From contig NZ_VFMS01000001.1 of the NCBI RefSeq assembly GCF_006715165.1, forward strand, positions 248,001 to 312,000: a stretch of 64,000 nt of DNA. The letters are read 5' to 3'. Shown piece by piece: positions 8,888 through 18,300 of this stretch. The stretch comes from Arthrobacter sp. SLBN-122. Lineage in GTDB: Bacteria; Actinomycetota; Actinomycetes; Actinomycetales; Micrococcaceae. Under the pieces are notes generated by a model. It saw only the letters and a program-made list of their open reading frames with translations. It ran no database searches and was not told the origin of the DNA. A program made the position numbers and the translations under genes. How positions within the stretch are numbered: the stretch's first letter is position 1; every line of letters begins with the position of its first letter.

Positions 8888-9901
8888 GTGCCAACGATAC
8901 TTCAGTCCACGCGGACTAAAGCCTCTGATATACAAAAACGTCTCGACAAATGCCAGCGCACTGAAGGAATTCTGATGCTGCATGGTGATCGGGGAGTCCA
9001 GTCTTACTACCCAAACCCGGTTGCCGGTTCCACTGGTAAACCAAAGTCTACTCACGCTGCTGGCACTCGTTCCGCTGCGCAGCGCGTCGGCTGCAACCAA
9101 GGATGGAATTTTCGTACTCTCACCTCGGCAAAGACAGCTATGACCATGTTTGACCTGTCCCCGATCACTGACCGTGTTGATAACAACGAGGACGTACACA
9201 TCTCCTTCCTTGTTCTCAGCTATGCGAAAGGTGTGGTGACCGACCCCGAGTCAGTGCACGACAATATCGCCAAGTTTCAGCGGAAGATTCGTCAGACAGT
9301 GGGAACTGAGGCAGCCTACGTCTGGGACATAGAAGCGAAGCGCTCAGGTCAAGCACATGTCAACTTCCTAGCGGCCCTGACTGCCAACGAGGCGTACCAG
9401 CTCAGGCTCTGGTGGGCAAAGAATGCATCAGGATTCTCCGGTAAGTACAAGCTGAAGGACGCAGCGTTCCTAAGCGTTCCCACATCCTTTGAAGAGCGCA
9501 CGATCTCTTCGAGGATGCTGGCGCAGCGAGCACTGGGGTACTTTGTCCTCATCGGTTCTAGCCAGAAGGCGATCAAGAAGCGGCACCAGTACAAGTTCGA
9601 TGGTGCGTGGCTGACGAACTCTGGCGCGATGTGGGGACGCTCCGCCAACATCGGCAGGGCGGAGACAGTCCAGTTCGAAATTACGAACCTGAAGCAGCGC
9701 AGGGCCATCGATCGCTATGTCTCTCGCCAGCTTTGTATCAAGCAGAAGATAGTGCAGTGGGTTAGCGTTGATGGTGAGTTGTCGGACGAGTTCGATGTGT
9801 CTCCCTTCTCTCCTGACCGGATTGCTGGCAGTAAGTATGGCGTCACGATCACTCCGCAGATGCGAGTGGACATCGAGTACATCATCAAGGCGCTTGGCTG
9901 A
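8888..9901 (+). CDS. Divergent HUH / rolling-circle Rep-like protein
   Basis: A 337-residue protein starting at GTG with GAAAGG 9 nt upstream. Three stretches match the order of rolling-circle initiators. First, a hydrophobic strand HISFLVLSYAKG (104-115, motif 1). Second, EAKRSGQAHVNFLAAL (149-164, motif 2), where the usual His-hydrophobic-His is His157-Val-Asn159. Third, ALGYFVLIGSSQK (215-227) with Tyr218 as possible catalytic tyrosine, followed by MWGRS (248-252), like the WG block after motif 3 in such Reps. The second metal-binding His is missing, so it is either a divergent nickase or an inactive relative. The role, initiating element replication, is inferred. Inverted repeats lie just downstream. 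Confidence 0.45.
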   Translation: MPTILQSTRTKASDIQKRLDKCQRTEGILMLHGDRGVQSYYPNPVAGSTGKPKSTHAAGTRSAAQRVGCNQGWNFRTLTSAKTAMTMFDLSPITDRVDNNEDVHISFLVLSYAKGVVTDPESVHDNIAKFQRKIRQTVGTEAAYVWDIEAKRSGQAHVNFLAALTANEAYQLRLWWAKNASGFSGKYKLKDAAFLSVPTSFEERTISSRMLAQRALGYFVLIGSSQKAIKKRHQYKFDGAWLTNSGAMWGRSANIGRAETVQFEITNLKQRRAIDRYVSRQLCIKQKIVQWVSVDGELSDEFDVSPFSPDRIAGSKYGVTITPQMRVDIEYIIKALG

Positions 9902-10056
9902 ATCCCCGCAACAGTTCGTTTCGGTTCTCTGCCGTTGATCATCCCGGTCTCGGCAGGGAATCGCTCTTCAATCACATATGAACGGCTGCTGACATTGAAG
10001 TCCTATCCATGTTGAGTTGCATGTTTCGAGAAGGACGCATGATCACCACGGTGGGC

Positions 10057-10083
10057 AGGGAAGCTTTCCCTACAGAGCTGTAG
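10057..10083. repeat. Two adjoining small hairpins downstream of the Rep-like gene
   Basis: AGGGAA-GCT-TTCCCT (10057-10071) is followed at once, sharing two bases, by CTACAG-AG-CTGTAG (10070-10083). Back-to-back hairpins behind a Rep-like gene could be part of a replication origin or a terminator. There is no U-run. Confidence 0.3.
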
Positions 10084-10392
10084 GCTCGCAGGACGAACCG
10101 TCGTTAGGCCGATGAGGCTGCACGAAGTGCCTTTAGTCGAAGCAGCAAAGGTTGTCAGGCACGCCGAACTTGTTCTTCATCTGGTGGTTCATCATCTCGA
10201 TACAAAACGGTTGCGTCTCTCCCCACAGGACTTCGCTGAGTTCCAAACATTGGCTTAGTTTGAGGACAGGGCTTTCCCAGCTATTCCTTAGAATCGTTTC
10301 GGCGGATTGACGTGGCAGCAGTCAAAGGAAATGGCAACCGGATTGGCGCGGCGATGCGGGCAATCGAACGAACATTTAGGAGTGGTGTTCCC

Positions 10393-10452
10393 ACCAATTG
10401 GTTTGAACACTCCCCTTCGCCAAACCCCCCTATAACCCCCTATATGGGGGGT
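10393..10452. repeat. Palindrome plus C-run/G-run dyad in an 0.8-kb gene-free stretch
   Basis: ACCAATTGGT (10393-10402) is a perfect palindrome. ACCCCCC (10424-10430) pairs with GGGGGGT (10446-10452) around a loop holding a second CCCCCTATA copy. The whole stretch 9902-10688 has no convincing gene; minus-strand frames at 10473-10788 have weak starts and no family. It could contain an origin or operator, but only the repeats themselves are seen. Confidence 0.35.
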
Positions 10453-10688
10453 AACGCCGATGTATCTCCCGCCTAGGTAGTATGAATAGGTTTTAGCTGG
10501 CGCACATAAAGTACGTTTGCCATGACCGAGAGCTTTTTATCGGTAACGAAGAGAGAGTTGCGTAGTGAAGAAGTCCGGTTGTACGAGTCGATGCCTGTCC
10601 AAGCCGCGACTGTCTTTCCTACGCTGATGCTTCCTCGGTCGGTGGAGCGGGCCGCTGCGCGGGGCAACGAGGCGACGGGCGGGCGTGG

Positions 10689-11021
10689 CTAGAGAACCCC
10701 GTCCAGCAACACTTTCGGTACACCGTTGGCCCGTGCGCTTTCGAGTAACTGGTAGCGACCCACCATGGCAGTGTGCAACTTCACGCACGCCTCCTCGGAG
10801 TCCGTCGCGTATTCCTGCATACCGACTTTCCGGTCGCCGATCACGGTCGTGGTGAACAAGGGTTCGTTGTTACGGTGCGCGATTGGCCGGAGACGAGAGC
10901 GGACGAGGACGTGACCACCATCGAAGTCGATTACGTCGCGAACGAGTTCGACCTTTCCTTGCTGCACCATTCTAGAGGCTTCAATCACGCTGATTTCATG
11001 TCCCTTATGATCACGTATCAC
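10689..11021 (-). CDS. Hypothetical protein (110 aa), second of a coupled pair
   Basis: Starts with GTG, whose G is also the last base of the upstream gene's TAG, so the two are translationally coupled. The protein is small and mixed alpha/beta by appearance (ISVIEASRMVQQGKVELVRD, ESARANGVPKVLLDGVL). The C-terminal DGVL echoes EGVL of the upstream protein, suggesting distant paralogues. I recognise no family. Coupled small pairs in mobile elements are sometimes toxin-antitoxin systems; nothing here proves that. Confidence 0.55.
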   Translation of the reverse strand: MIRDHKGHEISVIEASRMVQQGKVELVRDVIDFDGGHVLVRSRLRPIAHRNNEPLFTTTVIGDRKVGMQEYATDSEEACVKLHTAMVGRYQLLESARANGVPKVLLDGVL

Positions 11022-11305
11022 TAAAGCACTCCTTCAATGAGCGACGGATGTATGTGGTCCTTAGCTGCGATTAGTCTGCGCCGGATTTCGACAACGGTGT
11101 ACTCGTGTCCCAACTGCGTGGACCTGCTACTCCCGTAAACATCGTATGGAACTTTCGGATCGATTCCCTCCACGCCAACAACATAGGTCTTGAGAACCGC
11201 GTGCATCCCGACCAGTTCATGGTCCTCGACCTTCTCCATTGTTATGATGGTGACACTCGCGTTTATCCTCGACTTCTCGATGATTCGGCTGGCGGTCATG
11301 TGCAA
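11021..11305 (-). CDS. Hypothetical protein (94 aa), first of a coupled pair
   Basis: Encodes MHMTASRIIEKSRINASVTI, followed by a Val-rich strand region and RRRLIAAKDHIHPSLIEGVL. Short beta strands in the middle and a helical C-terminus are suggested by composition. It overlaps the next gene by 1 nt (TAG/GTG). No family recognised; function unknown. Confidence 0.5.
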   Translation of the reverse strand: MHMTASRIIEKSRINASVTIITMEKVEDHELVGMHAVLKTYVVGVEGIDPKVPYDVYGSSRSTQLGHEYTVVEIRRRLIAAKDHIHPSLIEGVL

Positions 11306-11489
11306 ACTCTAGCGGAATCGCATCCGCAGTGACAGAACGTTTTGTATTTAGTCCCGTCGGAGTTTGCGACTGTTGAAGGGCCATCATCATTACGTAGCAA
11401 CAACGGTGACAATGTTCCGGGCCATAACATTGATCCTCGGCCAGCAATTCCTACTAGGGTCACTATGCAGCTCTCGTTCATTCAAGAAT

Positions 11490-12200
11490 TCATATTCGCT
11501 TGCAACGCAATTTCTGATAACTGACAAAACCGCCGAAGACAAGTGCGCCGAGGCCCGCAAGGATAACGATGGGCACTGCATCGAATCCATCGTTATCAGC
11601 AACGGACGTGGTACCCGCCTTGATTACCGCATCACTCTTCGGTGTGAACGGCGGTGACGGCGTGGCACTAATGCTCGGGTTGCTGCTGGTCGCCTCACCG
11701 CTCCTCTGAGCTTCAACGGCCACTACACCGACTGCCAGTTCCTCCGCAGGGATTATGGACAGACTTACTTCCCCGTCGTCGGGAAGTGGGTTTTGAATAG
11801 CTGGCGCCGGGGCCTGTACCGGGGCAACGACATTCGGAGCGTAAGCACCCGGAGCTGGCACAGGAGCCAGAGCCGCATGGGGCTGCTCAGCAGGAGCTGC
11901 CGGAGCGAGAACGTTCACAGGTGCCGGAGCTGGTGCTGGCGGAACATAATCGGGCACTAGCGGGATGTATGGGACGTCCGGGGTATCGCAGCCTTGGACG
12001 GGATGCGGCACGGTGCAAGTGGGACCCGATGGCGGCGTCGGAGCTGATGGAGCAGGCGGAGCGACACTCGATGCTCCCCCACCGACATAACCGGGAGGCA
12101 TCAGCGCTGGATCGTCAGCGGCTATCGCGGGTGATGCCATCACAACGCTGCCGAGCAAGACGCTCAAGACTAGTCCTGTCGATGCACCCATTCGCTTCAT
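11490..12200 (-). CDS. Secreted Pro/Ala-rich protein with C-terminal membrane anchor
   Basis: 236 residues. There is a Sec signal peptide (MKRMGASTGLVLSVLLGSVV, with cleavage likely after SPAIA). A long low-complexity region rich in Pro, Ala and Val (about 30-150) follows. The C-terminus is one TM helix (VPIVILAGLGALVFGGFVSY) followed by a short basic tail QKLRCKRI. This is the layout of an anchored cell-surface protein; there is no LPXTG before the helix. Four Cys near CTVHPVQGC-like spacing could pair. Its job on the element (surface exclusion, adhesin) is unknown. Confidence 0.65.
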   Translation of the reverse strand: MKRMGASTGLVLSVLLGSVVMASPAIAADDPALMPPGYVGGGASSVAPPAPSAPTPPSGPTCTVPHPVQGCDTPDVPYIPLVPDYVPPAPAPAPVNVLAPAAPAEQPHAALAPVPAPGAYAPNVVAPVQAPAPAIQNPLPDDGEVSLSIIPAEELAVGVVAVEAQRSGEATSSNPSISATPSPPFTPKSDAVIKAGTTSVADNDGFDAVPIVILAGLGALVFGGFVSYQKLRCKRI

Positions 12201-12322
12201 TTCCGAGACCCCGTTAATCAGAATGATTGATTGAAGGCATACTATTCAACAATGTTGTCAATTAAAAGGGTCAGGAGGAAGCAGGATGCTGCTCAGGATT
12301 AGCGAAAACCAGCAGCGATCGA

Positions 12323-12775
12323 CTAGCTGCGTTGTTTTGCCTTGGGTAAAGGGGAAACTCGATTGCCCTTGCCCAGTCGAAGCTCGCGCCGCATGGCATC
12401 GATCATGGCAAGAAAGGTATAGTCGCGTTTCTCCATGAGCGACTCCCATTGATCGACATGGATACCAGCGACGCTGGCTTCCTTTGCAAACTCGCCTACC
12501 TTGGATGCCAGTCCATATACCTCGTCGCTGCCCAGAAGTAAGACTTCATCTAGAACCACTGAACGGCGAGCTTCAATCTCCCCAGAAGAATCGGGCCCAT
12601 TCGTGTTCTTGTCGTCTTCGGCGCTGAGCAGATGAGTGATCTTGTTGTAGACCTTCATTTTTTCGTTTCGGAGCCATTGCCTGTGCTCGTTGCGACTGCC
12701 CCATATTGTACCTAGATATCCAGCCGTGATCGCCACGACGCCGGTCACTAGAGCCGCCCAAAGTCCATCTTCCAT
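12323..12775 (-). CDS. Small membrane protein with cytoplasmic helical domain
   Basis: The preferred ATG gives MEDGLWAALVTGVVAITAGY, a single TM at the very N-terminus, followed by a charged helical region (WLRNEKMKVYNKITHLLSAE) and VLDEVLLLGSDEVYGLASKV. The open frame extends 34 codons upstream to a GTG at 12877, but those residues are Cys-rich and unlike the rest. No strong ribosome-binding site separates the two starts. Single-TM plus helical proteins of this kind are common and poorly characterised; no function assigned. Confidence 0.55.
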   Translation of the reverse strand: MEDGLWAALVTGVVAITAGYLGTIWGSRNEHRQWLRNEKMKVYNKITHLLSAEDDKNTNGPDSSGEIEARRSVVLDEVLLLGSDEVYGLASKVGEFAKEASVAGIHVDQWESLMEKRDYTFLAMIDAMRRELRLGKGNRVSPLPKAKQRS

Positions 12776-13021
12776 GAGGTAAGAACTTACCCGACACGGT
12801 CCATAGATGTTCAACGGCATGCAGCACCGGTGCTCTCCGGCGCCAAGATGTTGCACCCACCGCACATTTTCACTCACGACAAAGGTATTTTACTCTCGAC
12901 TTGTCGTCGCAATGTTGAGATCGAGGTAGCCCCAACACGAGCCTGACTCCCCATTTCAGTTCATGCCTTCATCGTCACTTGTATGGCATGTCCGCCGACT
13001 CCTAGTCGTGGGATAAAAAAC

Positions 13022-14224
13022 TCAACCCGTCCTTCCGAGGTGGTGTTCTGTAGTTCCCAATATCTTGAGCATCCGCCCAACCAGTGACTCCACGGTCGCT
13101 TCCGGCGTCATTTTCAACGCTTCAGTACTGACCGTCACCACACGGGAGTGGACGTCGCTATGCATAGTTCGCGGAGGCTCGAAACTACTCCAGTTATTCA
13201 CCATGATGTGCGAGCGGAGCCCCTTGACGCCGTTGATCCTGAGTCCTAAGGTCCACAAAGACCGGTAACCATAGCGTTCGCTGAGACCGCTGACCCAATA
13301 GGCGAGTCGCTGCGCGTATGCCACCGCTAGCCCATCACAGACGATTGACTCTTCCGGGTTCCACTTTTCTGTACCGCGTCCGACCAATATTCGAAGACCC
13401 CCCGATTCTAACAACTGCACGTCGAGGATCGACTTCTCACTGAAGTCAGAAGGCTTAGGTGTCAGGCCAGCCTTCTCGGCATCGGCATTTAGGATCGAGA
13501 CACCGAGATCACGATGTTTGATCCTAGTCGCGTATTGGGGAGTGGGATAGAAACTGACTAGATTTGCTTTGCATCTGTTGTGCCCGGAAGCCACAAAGTT
13601 GACTAGCGCATATTCGTCATCCAAAAACTGATCTACCAGAGTGCTGTTCACCGGCATTAAGGGTTCGGCGACCAGATAAATATGCCCGTGTTCCCTCTCG
13701 GTGGACGACACATAGTCACTCATCTCGGCGTCGTCCAAGAGCTTCATGGCTAGGTCGGCTTGCTCTTGACGGCGTTGATGGTAGCGCAGAACTTCGGCAT
13801 CCGACAACGCGTGCTTCGACGCGTCGCCCCGCCCGAAATATTTGTTACCGGTCATATGTGGGGCAACTGGCGACGGCTGGACCGTAACCACTACGAACCC
13901 TCCCCCACCTTCAACTTCTATGATTCTGGTCGTGACTGGCAGAGGTGGTTCAATCGCATTACGGGCTATGCCGTCGATCCGTTCAAGCATCCCCTCGACT
14001 GGGATCGGCTTTGGGACGAGTCGCTTCGAACCATTGCCATCTTTCGCTTCAGCGATGCCGATGATGAACATCCCACCATCAATCGCAAAACTAGCTAACG
14101 TCTGAGCAATTTGCTCGTTTCGCGCCTGTTCCTTCACTTCTATGTAGTGGGATTCAGAGATCGCTCCGCTCCTAATCCCGTCTACAATGTCTGCCTCAGT
14201 GGATGGTTGCCAAAAGTTTGCCAT
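13022..14224 (-). CDS. AlbA_2 / Schlafen-type nucleic-acid-binding domain protein
   Basis: 400 residues. The N-terminal region SHYIEVKEQARNEQIAQTLA-SFAIDGGMFIIGIAEAKDG (about 25-63) has the AlbA_2 (Schlafen AlbA-like) pattern ExK...(A/S)FA..GG..IIGI. A Gly-rich strand (VEGGGGFVVVTVQPSPVAPH) and YFGRGDASKHALSDAEV complete this domain by about 150. The rest (about 160-400) is unrecognised. AlbA_2 domains bind nucleic acid and occur in regulators and in defence or stress effectors. Placement next to an EVE-HNH nuclease and SIR2 protein suggests defence; this is inference. Confidence 0.65.
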   Translation of the reverse strand: MANFWQPSTEADIVDGIRSGAISESHYIEVKEQARNEQIAQTLASFAIDGGMFIIGIAEAKDGNGSKRLVPKPIPVEGMLERIDGIARNAIEPPLPVTTRIIEVEGGGGFVVVTVQPSPVAPHMTGNKYFGRGDASKHALSDAEVLRYHQRRQEQADLAMKLLDDAEMSDYVSSTEREHGHIYLVAEPLMPVNSTLVDQFLDDEYALVNFVASGHNRCKANLVSFYPTPQYATRIKHRDLGVSILNADAEKAGLTPKPSDFSEKSILDVQLLESGGLRILVGRGTEKWNPEESIVCDGLAVAYAQRLAYWVSGLSERYGYRSLWTLGLRINGVKGLRSHIMVNNWSSFEPPRTMHSDVHSRVVTVSTEALKMTPEATVESLVGRMLKILGTTEHHLGRTG

Positions 14225-14281
14225 GATGCCTTCAGATGATGAACTTCAAATAGTTTGGTGCCGAATGCTGACCTGAATCTT

Positions 14282-15202
14282 TTAAACCGAGGCTCCTACA
14301 AACTCCGAGTTCAGTAACCGATGACTCTCGAAGTAGGCACTGGTTCGAGGCGAAAAAGCCTCACATGCACGACCTATCACTGCTTCGACAGCCAAAGTTA
14401 GATCGTGGGTTCCCTCACGCCACCCGCTTTGGATGGCGCCGTTTGCATCGACAATAATGAAATGTTTCTCGAAGAGAGCGTCACAGCCCAGCGTGCAAGC
14501 TGCCATAACAACGTAGGGATCGTTGCGTTCGACCGTGTCGCAATGCTTGCGGGGCTTGATATGAGCAGTCGTCAGCAACTGGACCGGCAGCTGTCTCCCG
14601 CAGATCGAACATGTAGAAAACGTCTTGTCTTTGAACAAGAAGTCGCGCAGGGTTGACTGCTCGCGGCGGGCGTTTACGACCACTCGACGATTAGTCTCAT
14701 CGAAGTAGGCAGTTGCTTTCTGGTCCTCAGGTTGTTCTTCTTCATCATCAACTGCATCAGGAATAAGGTCCAAACGATCGCTGAGCCACACCCCCACTTC
14801 TGACGGCAACGAAAAGAGGTATCCCTGATTGACATCGCCGTTCTTGTCAAAGGCCGAGCCGTAGGTTTTCGCTTCAACGCGAAGGCTAGTAGGAATTTCA
14901 GTGAGAGGTAGAGGCTTCTCAAGCATCGAGTAGATAACTTGGATGGAGCGCCCATCATTTTGCCAAACGTCCCCACCCTTGTATGGGATCGCAGTCGGCA
15001 GTGAGCCGCGCGACACGTACCCGACGGACTTAATATGCTGCCCGGCGTAGTGAAAGATGACATCGCCTACAGCAACGTCATCTAGTGCGTCCCAATGACG
15101 TTGCCTATAGCCCTTTTCCGTTCGAAGCGGAGCCCAGAGGATACCCAGCGGGCGATCGTGGTCAAAAGAGTTGTTCTGATTGACCCACCAAAAAGTTGTC
15201 AT
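14282..15202 (-). CDS. EVE-domain HNH endonuclease (modification-dependent restriction candidate)
   Basis: 306 residues. The N-terminus MTTFWWVNQNNSFDHD...GILWAPL and the run VAVGDVIFHYAGQHIKSVGY (about 44-61) match EVE/PUA-like modified-base readers. The C-terminal half has an HNH nuclease: C198-x2-C201, TTAHIKPRKH (211-220) and a C-terminal block TLGCDALFEKHFIIVD (237-252). EVE/PUA-like domains fused to HNH nucleases are known type IV restriction enzymes that cut DNA carrying modified bases. Here the fusion supports the same role; which modification is read cannot be told from sequence. Confidence 0.75.
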   Translation of the reverse strand: MTTFWWVNQNNSFDHDRPLGILWAPLRTEKGYRQRHWDALDDVAVGDVIFHYAGQHIKSVGYVSRGSLPTAIPYKGGDVWQNDGRSIQVIYSMLEKPLPLTEIPTSLRVEAKTYGSAFDKNGDVNQGYLFSLPSEVGVWLSDRLDLIPDAVDDEEEQPEDQKATAYFDETNRRVVVNARREQSTLRDFLFKDKTFSTCSICGRQLPVQLLTTAHIKPRKHCDTVERNDPYVVMAACTLGCDALFEKHFIIVDANGAIQSGWREGTHDLTLAVEAVIGRACEAFSPRTSAYFESHRLLNSEFVGASV

Positions 15203-15330
15203 TTGAATCCCCCACTACGCTCGTTATCCCGACAAGAGCGAGCCTAGTGGACGATGCACCACAGCAAATGCCACTCGCCTCGTGGCATGTTAGGCGACCA
15301 TCACGGTTCCTGCACATTTCACAGCTATGG

Positions 15331-18300
15331 CTACAAAGCGGCAGAGCCTTCGGCTGTCGGGTCCAGCCAGCCTATTGCTCCAGCGACACCTAGTCGAACA
15401 AGTTCATTTACCACTGACAACGCCTCTGCCCGCGCTCCGGAGCGCCCCAGATGCCTAACAATGGGCTCCAATCCTTGGCCAAGCCAAGCCCCTACAGCAC
15501 AACCCTGCAACACCCTCGTCAGAACTTTTCCGCATTCTGCCGGGTACTGGGTAACAGGAAGTTTGTTGTAGTCGAAGTTAATTCGGCTTCCCTCGTCTGG
15601 TGCCCTTGGTATAGGACTGCTGAGTAGGACTGCGAGCGCCTCTGGAAGGGAAGTCTCCGTAAGAAAAAGCCATTGGAGGAGCGCGTTCACCTCAATGCCG
15701 TCGAGTCCTATCGGCGTGTTTCTCGCTCTGCGCGCCCAGTAAGTAAGCAGCCGCCTCCATGCCTCAGGGCTGGGTCCCGTATCGCCATACCGCCGAGATA
15801 CAGAATCGATCCAGAGTTCCCGCTCCTCGACGGTCGCCGCCAAAGTGAACGCATCCACCCATGTGGGGTCGTTGTCCGGCAGAAGACCCGAAGAAAACAA
15901 GAACGAATGATGGTCCACAAACGCAGGCATCGCCTCCGGGATATATCGGCTGACCCATGAATAGCCAGATCGAACCGACTCGCTTAACTTCTCCACGGTG
16001 TGACTGGACCACGAGGAGCCGTTCAAGAACCCGGACCAAGTGGCCGCCGCCACCTCAGGGCTCAGAGTCCAGTCGAACAGCGGCAAGAGCTTGTTGTCGG
16101 CCCAGTCTTCATACTCAGAAAAAAACCAACCCGTGCTACCAGCCAGAATTGTAACTGTGTGGAGGTCTCGCTCGTTCCCGATCATAGACTCGATCACCCC
16201 TCGAATCTCACCAGCGAGTACTGGCGTTTCGGGCGCGATACGGGCCAGAACCCCCATGCCCTGAAGGTAATGGAGGGCAAGTCGTCCTCGTGCAGATGAC
16301 CTTGCGCTGCTGTAAGCGTCGGGCTCCTGATCTCCCTCGGGCTCGCTGGCAGCCCCGACTGACTGCCAGAGTTTGTAAAGCGCTGCTAGAACCGGCTTTA
16401 CATCATCGACCTTTTGCGGAGCTTTGTCTGACCATGCTTTGGAAATCAGCGACTCTAAGGAGTAAAGATAACGAGTCCTAGAGGGGTGGTTCGCGAGAAC
16501 CTCCAGAAGCCCTGCCATGTCACCCGGCGCCGCGCATTTTTCGAGGGCCGGAAGGAGTATGTCCCATAGCTCTTCAGACCACAAGTTGCTTTCGCCTAGG
16601 CCTCGAAGCAGTTTCTCGATCCTCGGAGCCGAGGACGCCGCTTCTGCAAGCTCTTGTAACCACTCCTGTGGAAACTCCTCGTTGAAGCCTCGGACTTCTT
16701 GGATGATTGACTCGGCACTTTCCTTGGATAACCGACCGGAGACAGGTGCTTTTTCAGCTTTTTCTCCGGTTCCGAACTCAAAAAAGAATGACTCAAAGTC
16801 AGGATTTTCCCTTGGTTCGAATGCCGGGTTCTCTTCTTGAATACGCTCCAAGGCTTTTCGCGTAGCCTCGTCCGACGCGTCCAACTTACTCAGCCAAACA
16901 AGGAGGTTGTACCGTTCATAGTCGCTTGGCACGTCCGGGGCAACAGCGTGCGACTGGGAAGCAATCTTTAACAACGCCTCTTTCGTCGATTTTGACGCCT
17001 TCGGATAGAAGGCGGCCAGCAGACGGAAGACCTCGTGCTTGACTCGGTGATCGAACAGAAGTTTATGATCCAGTACCAGCCGTACAGCGGTGTCCACCTG
17101 CATGGAATGGAAATGGTGCAGCGCATCGAGGGCCAGCCTCTGAACCACGGTGGACGAGCTTTGCAGCATCCACCGCAGCACCGGTAGGAATTCCTGCTGC
17201 CAAAGCTCTGCCTGTCCTCTGACCGACTCGCGAGCAACATCAATGAGTAGCTGACATCGGTCGCCGTACTGGTCCTGATTATGAGGTTCTATGGCTGCTC
17301 GGCCAGTTGAAATAGGGTCTAAGGGCCGTCCGCTGAAGTGCCGCGAAGCTCCACTGGAGCTAGTAAGAAGGCCTATGCATATCATCATCATTGCGCTTGA
17401 CTCAGAGGACGACAGCGGCAACAACCGCTGCCAAGCGACCTTTGCATGGTGGCGGTCACCATTGACGTCAAAATCAATCCGAACGTCATAGTCCTCGCTC
17501 AGGGACCACATGCTTTTCTCAAAGGCAGGCGTTGGGGTCACTGCCCACTCAAGGAGGCGCATGGCGCCTTCCCTATCGCTTGAGGCAGCTTGTAAGAGCA
17601 GCAGAGATAGTTCGAGACGTCTAGAGCGTGAGGCGCCTTGGAGCAGCACGGACAAGTATGGACCCGCCACATGCGGTTGAGGATATTCGGTGATGAGAGT
17701 CCGCCAGATGGCGGACCATAATGCGTCCGCAACCCCACCACCGTGTTGATGAATAACCCGAAAGAGCAACAAAGGATCGGAACCCTCCACAGACCTCCCA
17801 CACCACTCCGCCCATGCATAGGCTTCATCGGTTCCGCGCTCGACTGATTTTTTCCACAAATCGTCAAGATCACCGCGCTCCGCGCACCAGCGCAACCAGA
17901 CACTGGGGTCTGCTACCGCGAGGAAGTGTTGCAGAGTCTCCACACGCATAAAAGCCGACGAGAGGTACGATTCGTCCAGTGCTGATAGCGAGGGACCCTG
18001 CTCTACGATGCGGCTGATCTTTTCAAGGCGCCCGATGTGAGTCGTGCTGACGCTGTTCTTCCACGCATCCAATGCTTCGGGTAGAGCTGCAAATCTACGC
18101 TCGATAGGGAAGGGTATAGGTGTAACTCCCAGCCCTTCCCACTTATCCAACTCGCTTGTAGGAACAAAGGCGAAATGCTCGATTCCTGCGGGCGGGAGAG
18201 ACCTAGTCAGGTAGCGCATGACTGTGTCCGTCCCACTGTAGCCAACGAACAAAACAGTGTAAGTGCTGAACATACTCGTCAAGAAGCGGGTCGCCCATCC

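Noticed and set aside
10393..10452. CRISPR-like array from the repeated CCCCCTATA blocks
   Set aside because: Only two copies, no spacers of regular length and no cas genes in the window.
10473..10667. Reading through the TAG of the 110-aa gene into a further in-frame open stretch
   Set aside because: The protein already ends in (D/E)GVL like its coupled neighbour, and the extension has only a TTG start and no family resemblance.
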